A stretch of DNA of 8,779 nt from Dehalococcoidia bacterium (lineage in GTDB: Bacteria > Chloroflexota > Dehalococcoidia > SAR202 > UBA11138), in assembly GCA_012270625.1 (NCBI GenBank), contig JAAXHZ010000001.1, positions 1 to 8,779 of the forward strand, written 5' to 3'. How positions within the stretch are numbered: the first letter of the stretch is position 1; each line of letters starts with the position of its first letter. Shown here piece after piece: positions 1 through 6,152 of the stretch. The position numbers and the translations under genes were made by a program. Under the pieces are notes generated by a model, which saw only the letters and a list, made by a program, of their open reading frames with translations, ran no database searches and had not been told where the DNA came from.

Positions 1-4
1 CCAC

Positions 5-34
5 GAAGTGGCTCGCCGCTCGGCAATCCACTTC
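5..34. repeat. Nested inverted repeat (7-bp outer stem)
   Basis: GAAGTGG (5-11) is the exact reverse complement of CCACTTC (28-34). Inside it GCC (15-17) can pair with GGC (22-24), which gives a small two-tier hairpin. There is no T-run on either side, so a classical terminator is not supported. It may be the edge of a longer intergenic repeat cut by the window start. The role is unknown. Confidence 0.3.
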
Positions 35-46
35 CCGGCATACTGG

Positions 47-66
47 ACTCCCGCTTTCGTGGGAGT
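47..66. repeat. dRS3-like intergenic hairpin repeat
   Basis: This 20-base element starts ACTCCC and ends GGGAGT. It folds into an 8-bp stem (47-54 with 59-66, one G-T wobble) around a TTTC loop. The layout matches the widespread intergenic hairpins with consensus ATTCCC-N8-GGGAAT (Neisseria dRS3 and look-alikes in many other bacteria). It ends with the GTGACGAG trailer often seen beside such elements. There is no poly-T tail, so I call it a mobile or REP-like repeat rather than a terminator. It sits about 120 bases upstream of the HEPN gene. Confidence 0.55.
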
Positions 67-188
67 GACGAGACTGCTGCTGATTGAGTTTTGCACTTCT
101 CTCAGTAAGCCCCAATACGTGCCGAGGAGTAGATCGGTATGGTAAGGTGGATCTTGTTTAGTCGAATGATCTGCGTAGTGCTAGTCAA

Positions 189-578
189 ATGAACATCGAC
201 GAGGCGAGACAGCGCATCACCCTTGCCATACGTCAGTTGGAGAGGGTTCAAGCCGCGGAGTTCGGGAATGATCCTGAAAGCGCAGTAATGTGGGGATTCT
301 ATGCCTACGAGAACTGTGTGACTGCCCTTGCGGCTCGTTACGGCCGCAGGTGGACTCAGAACCATCGAGAAAAGGCTGAACTTGCTCGGCGTCTCTATCA
401 GGATGGACTTGTTTCGCGCGATGTCGGAGATGAATTGGAAGAGTTGAACCGACTGAGAAAAGATGTCGCATACGATGGACCAGGACCGGAACTGGAAGAG
501 AAAGACCTCTACACTCTCGCTTACGAGCTTGAGGAGTTCATTGTCGAGGTTGATTCACTTATAGGCTCCTCGACATGA
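189..578 (+). CDS. HEPN domain protein, HepT-like partner of the downstream MNT nucleotidyltransferase
   Basis: This all-helical protein of 129 residues has the size and layout of a stand-alone HEPN domain. The first helix covers about residues 2-20. The central segment WGFYAYENCVTALAARYG (35-52) matches the helix in HEPN families that pack as dimers. The last helices contain the signature region. Active HEPN RNases (HepT) carry Rx4-6H there, often as RX4HXY. Here the matching stretch is R90-KDVA-Y95-D-G, so Tyr replaces the catalytic His and Gly replaces the Tyr that MntA modifies. Helices then run to about residue 124. The ATG at 189 has no clear Shine-Dalgarno upstream, so the start could be weakly translated or leaderless. 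The stop overlaps the next gene's start (ATGA at 575-578), which implies coupled translation. HEPN first and MNT second is the usual order in these toxin-antitoxin-like pairs. The HEPN fold is fairly sure. RNase activity is doubtful because of the missing His. Confidence 0.75.
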   Translation: MNIDEARQRITLAIRQLERVQAAEFGNDPESAVMWGFYAYENCVTALAARYGRRWTQNHREKAELARRLYQDGLVSRDVGDELEELNRLRKDVAYDGPGPELEEKDLYTLAYELEEFIVEVDSLIGSST

Positions 579-1258
579 ATAAGACAGTGAAGACCGCAGC
601 AAGATCCGTATTAGATGCTCTGACACACTTGGGGCTAGTTGATACGGCTATCGTTGTCCTCGTTGGCTCTGGTGCTCGCGATACAATGAACGTCCGGAGT
701 GACGTTGATATACTCGTTCTGCACGATCAAAGTCGCCGGATTCACATAAAATGTCCAGGCGACGTACACGTGCAGCAGGACATCCGTTCAAATTTCCTGA
801 AACGGCTTGAGGCCGGCGATGACTATCCGGGCTGGGCTTTGCGCTTTGGAGTGCCGATACGCGACCCCGATGGCTGGTGGGCCACGCATGTAGGAGCTGA
901 ACTGGACAATCCCCACTGGCCGAATTGGCGCACAAAAGTGTGCCATGCAAGGAAGCGTATTGGCATGGCCATGGAACTCCTTGAAGTTGGTGATGTTGAC
1001 GCAGCCACTGAGGAGTTGATGTTTGCGGCCAGCCATGTTGCAAGAGCCGCACTGCTGCAACACGGAGTGTTTCCTCTATCTCGGCCTGAGTTGCCATCGC
1101 AGTTGCAGACCATCGACCCGGATCTTGCGCGGCTTCTCACAGGATTGATCGATGGCGAAGTGGACGCCAGTTGTCTGAGGTATGAGGGTTCATTCTTGGA
1201 GCGCAAGATCGAAAGCTGGAACCGAGATCTGAACTATGTGCGCGAAGCAGTTGTCTAA
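575..1258 (+). CDS. Minimal nucleotidyltransferase (MNT) with C-terminal helical domain
   Basis: The N-terminal part is a DNA polymerase beta-superfamily nucleotidyltransferase domain. After strand IVVLV comes the active-site motif GSX10DXD (G31-S32, D43, D45). Asp43 and Asp45 would bind the metal ions that activate the NTP. A core beta/alpha region follows, with the conserved-looking WALRFGVPIRDPDGWW (87-102). From about residue 119 to the end the chain is helical (KVCHARKRIGMAMELL, then ELMFAASHVARAALL) and resembles a HEPN/KNTase C-terminal helix bundle. At 227 residues it is longer than the roughly 140-residue MntA antitoxins. In MntA/HepT systems the MNT protein silences the HEPN RNase by adding AMP units to a Tyr. 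That role is an inference here. The gene is coupled to the HEPN gene by the ATGA overlap and converges on the NHL gene, with 18 bases between the stops. Its base composition is poorer in G+C than the genes to its right. An aminoglycoside-type or other small-molecule nucleotidyltransferase is a less likely alternative. Confidence 0.75.
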   Translation: MNKTVKTAARSVLDALTHLGLVDTAIVVLVGSGARDTMNVRSDVDILVLHDQSRRIHIKCPGDVHVQQDIRSNFLKRLEAGDDYPGWALRFGVPIRDPDGWWATHVGAELDNPHWPNWRTKVCHARKRIGMAMELLEVGDVDAATEELMFAASHVARAALLQHGVFPLSRPELPSQLQTIDPDLARLLTGLIDGEVDASCLRYEGSFLERKIESWNRDLNYVREAVV

Positions 1259-1276
1259 TCGCTGAGTTTAACCCGC

Positions 1277-2302
1277 CTACACCGTAGCCAGCGTGGGCGC
1301 CCTCATTGGCGCGGACATCTGCGCTGCGTTCAGCGGGATGGCCTCGTTCTTGTACACCTGCACGCGGTACGAGCGGTAGTCGGCGACGAACATCAGACCG
1401 TCGCTCACACGGACGGACTTCGGCGCGCGGAAGCGCTTCTGGACCTCCAGGTCGGCCATGTCGCGCAGTCTGTTCGGGTATGCGTTGGTCAGCATATAGT
1501 CGCGCGCTACTCGCGACAGAGTCGCGTCTCCGATGAACCTCTGAACGTACTCGCCCTTATCGTTGAAGAGCTGGATCCTGTTGTTGCCGGTGTCGGCGAC
1601 GTAGATGTCGCCGAACTTATCGACGGCTACCCCGGTCGGACGGTTGAACTCGCCCTTTCCAGACCCGGAAGTTCCGAGCTCGAAGATGAACTCACCGTCA
1701 GCGGTGAACTTCTGCACTCGGTCGTTGCGCCAGTCGGCGATGTACACGTCGCCTAGCTCGTCCACAGTCACGCCCCAGGGCATGTTGAACTCGCCAGGGC
1801 CATCGCCCTGCGAACCCCAGCCAAGTATGTACTCGCCGTCGCGACTGAACTTCTGGACGCGGTGATTGAGCGAGTCCACGACGTACATGTTCCCGTCAGC
1901 GTCGAACTCGATCCCGGCCGGCCCGTTGATCTGGCCCTCGCCGTCGCCCTCTTCGCCCCAGCAGCCGAGGAACTCACCATCCTTGCTGAACGACGAGATG
2001 CGGTTGAGCGCCTCGTCGGAGACGTAAACGTTTTCGTCGCCGTCGCGGATCACGTTGACAGGCCAGGTGAGCTGACCTTCGTCGCTGCCGTACCCGCCTA
2101 TGCCGATCAGGTCGTCTGTCAGTCGTTCGGCGTCGTCCATCGACCAGACTCGGATGACAGCCGCGCCGTCGCTTCGACAGAGGATGTAGAGGCGCCCCTC
2201 ATCTCCGATGGCGACATCGAGAGGGAAGTTGGTGATTCGCCTCATGCCGAGCGTCTTCAGAAACGGGTAGCCTGCTCTAAGGAGTCCATAGGGTCGTCCC
2301 AT
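1277..2302 (-). CDS. NHL-repeat six-bladed beta-propeller protein
   Basis: From the chosen start the protein has 341 residues. It is built almost wholly of NHL repeats, the blades of a beta-propeller that binds proteins, RNA or other ligands. The clearest repeats are near residues 75-112, 122-160, 170-207 and 217-254, for example FNRPTGVAVDKFGDIYVADTGNNRIQLF (two parts: residues 219-230 and 231-246). Weaker ones lie at about 23-60 and 287-320, which makes six blades. No signal peptide or membrane helix is visible, so cytoplasmic location or another export route is possible. The frame stays open upstream to 2443, but that would overlap the DUF1501 gene and add an Arg-rich tail. The ATG at 2302 has GGAGG six bases upstream and is preferred. 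It lies 74 bases after the DUF1501 stop and is probably on the same transcript. The fold is secure. The ligand and role are unknown. Confidence 0.85.
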   Translation of the reverse strand: MGRPYGLLRAGYPFLKTLGMRRITNFPLDVAIGDEGRLYILCRSDGAAVIRVWSMDDAERLTDDLIGIGGYGSDEGQLTWPVNVIRDGDENVYVSDEALNRISSFSKDGEFLGCWGEEGDGEGQINGPAGIEFDADGNMYVVDSLNHRVQKFSRDGEYILGWGSQGDGPGEFNMPWGVTVDELGDVYIADWRNDRVQKFTADGEFIFELGTSGSGKGEFNRPTGVAVDKFGDIYVADTGNNRIQLFNDKGEYVQRFIGDATLSRVARDYMLTNAYPNRLRDMADLEVQKRFRAPKSVRVSDGLMFVADYRSYRVQVYKNEAIPLNAAQMSAPMRAPTLATV

Positions 2303-2308
2303 TGCGAA

Positions 2309-2313
2309 CCTCC
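2309..2313 (-). promoter_or_regulatory. Shine-Dalgarno that fixes the NHL gene start
   Basis: GGAGG on the minus strand lies six bases before the ATG at 2300-2302. It selects this start over the longer open frame that begins at 2443 inside the DUF1501 gene. Confidence 0.7.
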
Positions 2314-2327
2314 GGTTATGAGTCGCT

Positions 2328-2356
2328 GCTGTCAGGCGTACGCGACGCCTGACAGC
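2328..2356. other. Perfect 12-bp hairpin between the DUF1501 and NHL genes
   Basis: GCTGTCAGGCGT (2328-2339) is the exact reverse complement of ACGCCTGACAGC (2345-2356), with a 5-base loop. One more T-G wobble pair is possible at the base. The hairpin starts 20 bases after the DUF1501 stop and ends 25 bases before the NHL start codon. No T-run follows it on the minus strand, so it is not a standard intrinsic terminator. It could slow polymerase, protect the 3' end of the upstream message, or be a protein-binding palindrome. Confidence 0.7.
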
Positions 2357-2376
2357 GTATGCCAGAAAGCCAAGAG

Positions 2377-3510
2377 CTAGTTGAACGGGTTGATCTGCTC
2401 GAACTGACCGTCGACGATGGGCACGGGGTCGAGCCCTAGCCACTGGTCGAGGATGGTCGAGTAGATGCCGCGGTAGTCGATGGTCCAGTCGAGGTCTTCG
2501 CCGTGCAGCCAGCGAGCCGGATCGAGCGAGGGGTACTCTGAGTACAGGCCACCGTTGACGCGCTCACCAATGATGAACGCTCCGCCGCCTGAGCCGTGAT
2601 CGGTGCCGCTGCCATTGTCACGCATTCGGCGACCGAACTCTGTGAACACGAGCATGACCACCTCTTCAGAGGCGTCATGGTCCCCCAAGTCCTGGAAGAA
2701 GTCCGAGATCGCGCCGCCCAGCTCGGTCAGAAGCTGAGGATGGGTCTTGAGCTCGTTCGCGTGGTGGTCGTAGCCGCCATGGTTGGTGTAGAAGATGCGC
2801 GTGCCGAGACCGGCAATATGCGTCCGCGCCACGTCCTTGAGACTCTTGGCGATGGGGTTGTCGGCGTACTCGACGTCCGACGTGTAGGACGCGGGCGCCT
2901 GCTTGAGGATGTCTGCGCCGGTGTAGACGTCTGAGCCTGTCTGCGCCAGGTACTCCATGACAGGACCGGTGCCTATGGCGGGAGCGTACATCTTCTTGAA
3001 CATCTCCAGCGCCTTGTCGCGTCGTTCTCGCTCCTCGATGCTGGTCATCAGCCCGACGTTGTCGAGATCGCCGACCGAGGTTACGGGAACGCCGGGCGCG
3101 ACCAGGGCGCGGGGCAGGCCCCTGCCGATGTTGACCGCGGTCAGGACGTTCTCCTTGTCAGGGTCGATCTCTCTTATCGTCCGGCCGAGCCATCCCTCGG
3201 TGCCGACCTTGACCGGCTCGCACGTATGCCAGATGTCCATGGCCCTGAAGTGGGATCTGCTAGAGTTCTCGTAGCCAATCCCCTGCACGATCGCCACGTT
3301 GCCCGCGTCGTACATCTCCTTGAGCGGCGCCAGGTTGGGGTTGAAGCCGAGCTCGTCGTTGATCGGCAGGACCTCGTCCTGCGGGATGACGACCGTCGGG
3401 CGGGCGTCATAGTAAACGGGGCTGCTGTACGGCACCAGAGTGTTCATGAAGTCGTTGCCGCCTGTGAGCTGCACGACCACCAGGACCGGCGGTTTTCCGT
3501 TGATAGTCAT
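2377..3510 (-). CDS. DUF1501 family protein (alkaline phosphatase/sulfatase-like fold)
   Basis: This 377-residue protein shows the DUF1501 landmarks in order: VVQLTGGND (12-20, usually LxGGND), SRSHFRAMDIW (84-94), NHGGYDHHAN (243-252, usually GFDTHxxQ) and EFGRRMRDNGSGTDHGSGG (291-309). The Asp, His and Asn residues in these blocks match the metal-site positions of the alkaline phosphatase/sulfatase superfamily, to which DUF1501 is thought to belong. The true substrate is not known. Most DUF1501 proteins begin with a Tat signal peptide. Here the chain starts only about ten residues before the first core strand, so no export signal is present unless an unusual start is used. The ATG at 3510 has AGGGAGAG 8-10 bases upstream. 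The gene sits between DUF1800 and NHL genes in one direction. DUF1800/DUF1501 pairs recur in many bacterial genomes, which suggests that the two proteins act together. Confidence 0.88.
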   Translation of the reverse strand: MTINGKPPVLVVVQLTGGNDFMNTLVPYSSPVYYDARPTVVIPQDEVLPINDELGFNPNLAPLKEMYDAGNVAIVQGIGYENSSRSHFRAMDIWHTCEPVKVGTEGWLGRTIREIDPDKENVLTAVNIGRGLPRALVAPGVPVTSVGDLDNVGLMTSIEERERRDKALEMFKKMYAPAIGTGPVMEYLAQTGSDVYTGADILKQAPASYTSDVEYADNPIAKSLKDVARTHIAGLGTRIFYTNHGGYDHHANELKTHPQLLTELGGAISDFFQDLGDHDASEEVVMLVFTEFGRRMRDNGSGTDHGSGGGAFIIGERVNGGLYSEYPSLDPARWLHGEDLDWTIDYRGIYSTILDQWLGLDPVPIVDGQFEQINPFN

Positions 3511-3572
3511 CTTCGTATCTCTCCCTAGTCACCCATCACTTTTGAGTTGATGTGCGGTTTCACCCTCACCCC

Positions 3573-3600
3573 AGCTCCTCTCCCGTCGATAGAGGGGGCT
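3573..3600. repeat. Intergenic hairpin repeat (CCCTCACCCCAGC...AGAGGG type)
   Basis: AGCTCCTCT (3573-3581) pairs with AGAGGGGGCT (3591-3600) around a 9-base loop, with one T-G wobble and one bulged G. It is preceded by CACCCTCACCCC (3561-3572). This arrangement, CCCTCACCCC followed by a CTCTCCC/GAGAGGG-type hairpin, recurs as a dispersed intergenic repeat in many bacterial genomes; that is from memory, not from a search. It lies in the 130-base spacer between the DUF1800 stop and the DUF1501 start. A long open frame on the plus strand across it is not credible as a gene. Confidence 0.5.
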
Positions 3601-3625
3601 AACTCGCTGAGCCTGTACTATATGC

Positions 3626-3640
3626 CCAGCTTTAAGCTGG
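3626..3640. other. 7-bp hairpin directly after the DUF1800 stop codon
   Basis: CCAGCTTTAAGCTGG is a near-perfect palindrome: CCAGC pairs with GCTGG, and the stem can extend by two A-T pairs. On the minus strand it begins at the base immediately after the DUF1800 stop codon (3641-3643). There is no T-run after it. It could be a partial terminator or an mRNA 3'-end stabiliser that lowers expression of DUF1501 relative to DUF1800. Confidence 0.4.
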
Positions 3641-5032
3641 CTAGGCGAACTGGTACTCTTTGCTGGAAACGATCATTTGCAGCATGTGAACGATTCTGGG
3701 CACGCTCTTCTCGCGCTCCTCTGGGGTACTGAGATCCAGGGTCCCGCCCGAAGCCGCATACTCCAGCAGCGTCTCGCGGGTCTGGTCTCCGATGTCCAGA
3801 GGGCCGACAAGGTCGAGGCACTGGCTGGTGAACTCCTCCGGCGACAGCGGGCTGCCGGTGTCGCTCAGCCGGTCCACGATTCTCCTCACGCCGGGCGCTT
3901 CCTCGTCGCCGATGTGCTCGACCGCGAAGTTGATCCGCTCGTTGAGAGTGCCGCCGTCTATCCACTCCTTGCCGGTGTGCCAGCCCTCGACCGTTGGCGG
4001 ATTGAGAAGCTGCTGGCCCATGAGCGTGGTGGATGCCTGGTAGCGAGTCATGCCCGGCTTCGGATAGGTCATCGCCCCGCCGAGCTTCAGAACGCCGGCC
4101 ACCAGTTCAGCGGGACTCTTGACCCTCTTGAACCTGGCCTCTTTGAAGAAGTCGGACAGGAACAGCGTGCGCATGATCTCCCGCAGGTCGCCGTCGGTAT
4201 CGAAGTACGCTTTGACCAGCGTGTCTATCGCATCCTGGTCCTGCGGAGGCTCCACGGACCAGGCCGGCACCTGCGGCTCGTCGGCAACGAAGAAGTTGTA
4301 GATGTGCCTCGCGATGAACCGCGCGGTCGCTTCCTGCCTGACGATGATGTCGATGATGTCCTCACCGTCGAAGTTTCCCGTCTCGCCGAGGAACGTCTTG
4401 GGGCCGTCGTCGTGCAGCTCAGGCCGGAACTCGAATTCCGACGGGTAGTGCCCCTGCGGATAGATCGGAATGGGCTGCGTGAACGTCCAGCCGGTGAACG
4501 CGCGGGAGGCGTTCTTGATGTCGTCCTCTGTGTAGTTGCCGACACCCATCGAGAAGAGCTCGAGAAGCTCGCGGCCGTAGTTTTCGTTCGGCTCGCCCAT
4601 CTTGTTCTCGTTGTTGTCGAGCCAGAAGATCATCGCCGGGTCTCTAGAAAGCTCCACCAGCAGAGTGCGGAAGTCTCCGAGGCCCTTCTCGCGGAACATC
4701 TGGACGTGCTTCACCATGGATGGCGAGTGCTCGACCTTGCTCACTCCGGTGGCAAAGACATGGTGCCAGAACAGCGCCATCTTCTCTACGAGAGGCCGCT
4801 TCGTGACGACCATGCGATATATCCAGGTGCCTGCCCAGATGATGTGGTTCTCGCCGTCCACGTATCTGGAGATGATGTCTTCGTCCAGTGCAGGACACCG
4901 CTCAGGGTTGACGAGGTCTTCGACGGCCTCGGCATATCCCCTGGCGGCATACGCTTCGAGCTCGTCGCGCGTCGCACCGAATCCGGCCCTTCTGAACAGA
5001 TGGGCAACTAGGCCAAGGTCTTCGGCGGTCAT
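3641..5032 (-). CDS. DUF1800 family protein
   Basis: This 463-residue protein matches DUF1800 along its whole length. The N-terminus carries LVAHLFRRAGFGATRDEL (8-25), then MALFWHHVFATG (85-96). The hallmark block NENKMGEPNENYGRELLELF (141-160) runs on to SMGVGNYTEDDIKNASRAFTGWTF (161-184). PAELVAGVLKLGG (307-319), MGQQLLNPPTVEGW (338-351) and the C-terminal MLQMIVSSKEYQ (450-461) complete it. The family's biochemical role is unknown. It usually stands next to a DUF1501 gene, as here. No signal peptide is visible. The ATG at 5032 has a strong AGGAGG five bases upstream (5038-5043), which supports this start. It is the first gene of the DUF1800-DUF1501-NHL set and is divergent from the sugar kinase across 114 bases. 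Confidence 0.9.
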   Translation of the reverse strand: MTAEDLGLVAHLFRRAGFGATRDELEAYAARGYAEAVEDLVNPERCPALDEDIISRYVDGENHIIWAGTWIYRMVVTKRPLVEKMALFWHHVFATGVSKVEHSPSMVKHVQMFREKGLGDFRTLLVELSRDPAMIFWLDNNENKMGEPNENYGRELLELFSMGVGNYTEDDIKNASRAFTGWTFTQPIPIYPQGHYPSEFEFRPELHDDGPKTFLGETGNFDGEDIIDIIVRQEATARFIARHIYNFFVADEPQVPAWSVEPPQDQDAIDTLVKAYFDTDGDLREIMRTLFLSDFFKEARFKRVKSPAELVAGVLKLGGAMTYPKPGMTRYQASTTLMGQQLLNPPTVEGWHTGKEWIDGGTLNERINFAVEHIGDEEAPGVRRIVDRLSDTGSPLSPEEFTSQCLDLVGPLDIGDQTRETLLEYAASGGTLDLSTPEEREKSVPRIVHMLQMIVSSKEYQFA

Positions 5033-5146
5033 TTCTCCCTCCTATGCGCCGATAGTGTCAGCAGATTCAGCATTTGATGTTCAGGCAACTATACTATGGA
5101 TATCGATTAGTGGCTAGTGTTAGTGGTCGGGCAAAGTGGGGTGCAC
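5033..5146. promoter_or_regulatory. Divergent intergenic region with candidate promoters and a heptamer direct repeat
   Basis: This AT-richer 114-base spacer must supply transcription for both the DUF1800 operon (leftward) and the sugar kinase (rightward). TATACT (5090-5095, plus) and TATAGT (5088-5093, minus strand) resemble -10 boxes and overlap. Neither has a good -35 at the usual distance, so exact start sites are not assigned. TTAGTGG occurs twice, at 5107-5113 and 5120-5126, 13 bases apart, in the part nearest the kinase start. It is a possible operator for a sugar-responsive regulator, which is an inference. Confidence 0.35.
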
Positions 5147-6133
5147 ATGGTGAAACTCGTGACCTTCGGCGAGACGCTGGTGCAGCACAACGCCGACTAC
5201 ATCGGCCAGTATGACCCGGACGGCAGCTACACGTGGCACGTCGCCGGGGCGGAGTCGAACGTCGCCATCGATCTGCGCAAGCTGATGCCCGACCGTGTAC
5301 GCGCCGTGTGGGTCAGCAGGCTCGGAGCCGACGATGACGGCGACACCATCATGGAAGATCTGGTCCGCAGGATCGAGGTACACGCCCCTCGAGTCTCAGG
5401 AGAAAAGACGGGAATCCAGCTTCTGAACCATCTTGGAGGCGGCGAAGTGATTCGCAGGTACAGGCGCGCCGGAAGCGCGGCGAGTCGGCTGACCGCCGGA
5501 GAGGTGCTGCCGCATCTGGAAGGTGCCGACCTGCTGCATGTGACGGGGATCACGCCAGCGCTGAGCGAGACGTGCATGGAGGCGACGCTCGGCGTGATGG
5601 CCGCGGCGCGGGAGATGGGTATTCCGGTCAGCATGGACGTCAATTACCGGGAAGCGCTGTGGAGTCCTGCGGAGGCTTGCGCGGTTTGCGACCGTATGCG
5701 CGAGTACGCGACGCTGTTCAAGGTGGGACACGACGAGGCCGAGACGATCTGGGGTGGTGACATGACCGCGTCTGAGCGCGCGAGTCGGTTCGTGAGCGGC
5801 AGTACGCGGCTGGCGATAGTGACGACCGGAGACTCCGGAGCAGTCGCGTTCGACGGGGAGCAGGTCGTCGAGCACGGTGGCTTCAGCGTCGAAGTCGTGG
5901 ACCCGGTCGGAGCTGGAGACGCCTTCGTCGCCGGAGCGCTGGCGGGCATCTTCCAGCGAGGGACGATGCTCGACTTCCTGGCGCTGCCATCGGACGAACG
6001 GGCCAGCGTTCTCCAGACAGCGCTGGAGCTAGGCAACGCCTGCGGCGCTCTGGTCTGCACCCGCCACGGCGACACCGAGGCCATGCCCGACATGAACCAG
6101 GTCCGGGAGTTCATCGCAGACACGGGTCACTGA
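5147..6133 (+). CDS. kdgK: PfkB-family sugar kinase, probably 2-keto-3-deoxygluconate kinase
   Basis: This 328-residue ribokinase/PfkB-family kinase transfers phosphate from ATP to a sugar, most likely turning 2-keto-3-deoxygluconate into its 6-phosphate in the cytoplasm. It has GAESNVAI (34-41) in the sugar-binding N-terminal half, VTGITPALS (132-140) and MDVNYREALWSP (163-174). These last two closely resemble Thermus-type KDG kinases. HDEAETIWG (195-203) matches their EEAELLFG block. The PfkB signature VDPVGAGDAF (251-260) gives the anion hole GAGD and catalytic Asp258. The C-terminal RHGDTEAMP also parallels that group. The frame is open from a GTG at 5117, but the ATG at 5147 starts right at the first beta strand (VKLVTFGE) and is preferred; its Shine-Dalgarno (GTGGGG) is weak. 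No aldolase or dehydratase of the pathway is in the window, so fructokinase or another PfkB specificity is possible. Confidence 0.82.
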   Translation: MVKLVTFGETLVQHNADYIGQYDPDGSYTWHVAGAESNVAIDLRKLMPDRVRAVWVSRLGADDDGDTIMEDLVRRIEVHAPRVSGEKTGIQLLNHLGGGEVIRRYRRAGSAASRLTAGEVLPHLEGADLLHVTGITPALSETCMEATLGVMAAAREMGIPVSMDVNYREALWSPAEACAVCDRMREYATLFKVGHDEAETIWGGDMTASERASRFVSGSTRLAIVTTGDSGAVAFDGEQVVEHGGFSVEVVDPVGAGDAFVAGALAGIFQRGTMLDFLALPSDERASVLQTALELGNACGALVCTRHGDTEAMPDMNQVREFIADTGH

Positions 6134-6147
6134 CGATACAGCGTCAG
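6130..6147. terminator. Small hairpin between convergent kinase and protease genes
   Basis: CTGACG (6130-6135) and CGTCAG (6142-6147) form a 6-bp stem with a 6-base loop, overlapping the kinase stop codon in the 19-base gap before the protease stop. It could end transcription from both sides, but there is no T-run either way. The call is weak. Confidence 0.25.
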
Positions 6148-6152
6148 CGCCG

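Noticed and set aside
1..87. Open plus-strand frame from the window edge ending at TGA (85-87), possible gene tail
   Set aside because: It is short and runs through two inverted repeats. The peptide (LDSRFRGSDE) is what the hairpin repeat encodes by chance, so it is better explained as intergenic repeat DNA.
1862..2380. A 172-codon plus-strand frame opposite the NHL gene
   Set aside because: Shadow of the NHL repeats; no start signal or recognisable motif.
2303..2443. Longer N-terminus for the NHL protein (47 extra residues, Arg-rich with a short hydrophobic patch)
   Set aside because: It would overlap the DUF1501 gene and read through the 12-bp hairpin, while the ATG at 2302 has a GGAGG at ideal spacing. 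The extra residues read like out-of-frame GC-rich sequence.
3677..5011. A 444-codon open frame on the plus strand opposite DUF1800
   Set aside because: It mirrors the DUF1800 gene, whose protein matches its family over its whole length. The antisense product has no recognisable domain, is rich in Arg/Val/Leu, and is typical of GC-rich shadow frames.
5117..5146. GTG at 5117 as the kinase start
   Set aside because: It adds ten residues before the first beta strand with no Shine-Dalgarno and would run over the TTAGTGG repeat. The ATG at 5147 fits the family's usual N-terminus.
5396..6123. Two minus-strand frames of 159 codons opposite the sugar kinase
   Set aside because: The kinase on the plus strand has all its family motifs; these frames have none.
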